DNA of 6,581 nucleotides, from positions 1-6,581 of the forward strand of contig CAISOI010000341.1 of the NCBI GenBank assembly GCA_903886985.1. Direction: 5' to 3'. This document shows positions 5,343 through 6,581 of the stretch, piece after piece. The DNA is from an uncultured Chthonomonas sp. (GTDB lineage Bacteria; Armatimonadota; Chthonomonadetes; Chthonomonadales; CAJBBX01). Every line of letters begins with the position of its first letter. Within the stretch, counting starts at the first letter, position 1. Position numbers and translations under genes: made by a program. The notes under the pieces were generated by a model that made no database searches, was not told the origin of the DNA, and saw only the letters and a program-made list of their open reading frames with translations.

Positions 5343-6581
5343 CTATCTGCTTTTGGCATATCCCAAATTGTTGGCAGTACCCGGGAACCAATAGGTCACT
5401 TCCGGCGTGCCAAGCTTTAGTTTATCCACAAGTTCCACACCCTGCATTAGCGAGTGATCCTGATTGCTCACCTCATATTTCCAACCGCCAAATCGACCAC
5501 GGCTGTAAATACCGAGCTTTTCAAGCTCTGGCTGAACCGCGTTCAGAGCAGCATCGCGTCCGAGCGCAGGGGTTGGATAACCGTAATAGGCGCGATAACT
5601 CCATGTGGACAAAATATCGTGGCGAGAATCGATGAGCTTTGTTGCGTGACATCCATCAATCACATTCTGAATAATGTTCTCTACATCGACAAGTTTCTTA
5701 GGCGATTCTGATACTTCTGCCATCAATGACCACTGCGTATTAATATCCGGGACATTCTGCGGGGAGTAGTTACTGAATACCGTCACCCGATAGAAGGGAC
5801 AATCGTCTTCGGGGAAATACATCCAACACTTTTTGGTGAGCGATTCCGGTGGCTTGCCGGATAGGCCGATACCAATGATGTTCGAGGTCGAAAACTTTAG
5901 CTGCGAAACGGGTGCTTTCAAGGAGTTTAAGCCTGCCAACTCTACGAGAACATCGATGGGCATTGTGTTAATTAAGCAATCGTATTCGACTTCAGAACCG
6001 TCCGAGAAAGCAACTTTTTTTGCTGCCGGGTCGATGCCAATAACGGTCTTATTGAGGGTGATATTTTCACGACCAACAAGATTTGCAACACTTTCCCAGA
6101 TTGCCCCGGTGCCACCTGTTTTTGGAAACTGGAATGTATTATTCGGACCCCACGAGAGGTCATCCTTCTCGTGCATCACGTTGTACAAGACCTTTTCCAG
6201 ATCGGTGACTGCGACCCGCTCCCCGATCCAGTTGAAGTCCATATCTTCCGGTGGGAACGCCCAGACTTTATAGTTGTAAGGGCGCATAAATACATCCGCA
6301 AGACCCGATCCAAATGTAGCCTGAATCCATTCGCCAAAATGCTTTGGGCGACCTTGGAACGGCTGTTTGTAAATGTCAATTAGGCCCTGAATACACTTCC
6401 AACGTGATTCAGGGGTCAGATGGCGGATATTGTTCTGGAAGGGATAGGGCACAAATCGATCTTCGATCCAGACCCAAGATTCGCGCTCATGCATTAGCCA
6501 ATCGGTACTCAGGGCACGCTCCATGAGCCGGTCAAAATAGCGATAGTGCGAAAACTGTACATGGCCACCAATGTCCCAGAC
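5343..6581 (-). CDS. FAD-dependent amine oxidase / UDP-galactopyranose-mutase-like enzyme, N-terminus missing
   Basis: This gene enters from the right edge; 412 codons are present and the start lies outside the window. The ATG at 6524 is internal, because the frame stays open to 6581, reading VWDIGGHVQFSHYRYFDRL. D-I-G-G-H is the conserved glycine-rich turn that follows the nucleotide-binding N-terminus in UDP-galactopyranose mutases, protoporphyrinogen oxidases and related flavoproteins. The GxGxxG motif itself would be upstream. Further family features are VPYPFQNNIRHL; an N-Y-K-V-W-A substrate-domain helix; DCLINTMP, the strand typical of these FAD enzymes; and the C-terminal flavin-contact block GRFGGWKYEVSNQDHSLMQGVE. 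Members oxidise or isomerise substrates using FAD, often in glycan or polysaccharide synthesis. The substrate is not deducible. The frame shows no internal damage and the stop is TAG at 5343-5345, convergent with mazF. Confidence 0.85.
   Translation of the reverse strand, partial: VWDIGGHVQFSHYRYFDRLMERALSTDWLMHERESWVWIEDRFVPYPFQNNIRHLTPESRWKCIQGLIDIYKQPFQGRPKHFGEWIQATFGSGLADVFMRPYNYKVWAFPPEDMDFNWIGERVAVTDLEKVLYNVMHEKDDLSWGPNNTFQFPKTGGTGAIWESVANLVGRENITLNKTVIGIDPAAKKVAFSDGSEVEYDCLINTMPIDVLVELAGLNSLKAPVSQLKFSTSNIIGIGLSGKPPESLTKKCWMYFPEDDCPFYRVTVFSNYSPQNVPDINTQWSLMAEVSESPKKLVDVENIIQNVIDGCHATKLIDSRHDILSTWSYRAYYGYPTPALGRDAALNAVQPELEKLGIYSRGRFGGWKYEVSNQDHSLMQGVELVDKLKLGTPEVTYWFPGTANNLGYAKSR

Noticed and set aside
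5833..6273. Plus-strand open frame of 146 codons
   Set aside because: It lies wholly opposite the FAD-enzyme gene, whose frame carries conserved motifs; the plus-strand product resembles nothing I know.

Overview
The window looks like chromosomal DNA of moderate GC from a member of the Armatimonadota. The main clue is the minus-strand pseudopilin. After its hydrophobic helix it reads [20 protein letters not shown], and it ends in an H-X9-DG motif. That form is typical of the large pseudopilin-like families of Armatimonadota; Planctomycetes relatives usually read LLPAVQAAREAARR instead. The taxonomic call is inference from this one protein.

Layout. Bases 1-202 are the 3' end of a DUF4432 / aldose-1-epimerase-like gene. 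At 301-1023 is a NodB-fold (polysaccharide deacetylase-like) protein whose usual metal-binding histidines appear to be replaced. A structured 160-bp leader holds an inverted repeat with two mutually exclusive pairings and a rho-independent terminator hairpin. Next is a probable two-gene operon: ygfZ (folate-dependent Fe-S maintenance factor, 1184-2146) and an EamA-family 10-TM transporter, which probably starts at a CTG at 2171 and ends at 3112. Convergent to it, on the minus strand, is the H-X9-DG pseudopilin (3194-4126).

The second half starts with a roughly 490-bp non-coding stretch that holds a cluster of hairpin repeats. A clear mazEF toxin-antitoxin pair follows (4618-5195). Convergent to mazF is a truncated minus-strand gene for an FAD-dependent amine-oxidase / UDP-galactopyranose-mutase-like enzyme, which runs off the right edge of the window.

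The structure not explained by genes is a family of REP-like hairpins. Read on the minus strand, each starts with the tetranucleotide GTAG followed by a palindrome: two near-identical copies (4407-4433 and 5219-5244), one with a different stem (4506-4535), and a degenerate one (3124-3148). The two near-identical copies are each followed by the same second hairpin module, so a composite repeat of about 90 bp lies in direct orientation on both sides of mazEF. The GTAG foot matches the known layout of REP elements mobilised by RAYT (Y1/HUH) transposases. No such transposase is in the window.

The genes do not form one evident pathway. ygfZ and the EamA gene are probably cotranscribed, mazE and mazF overlap by one base, and the other genes are separate units. 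I see no convincing new multi-gene system. The most worthwhile leads are the repeat-bracketed toxin-antitoxin cassette, the apparently ligand-less NodB protein and the ygfZ leader.
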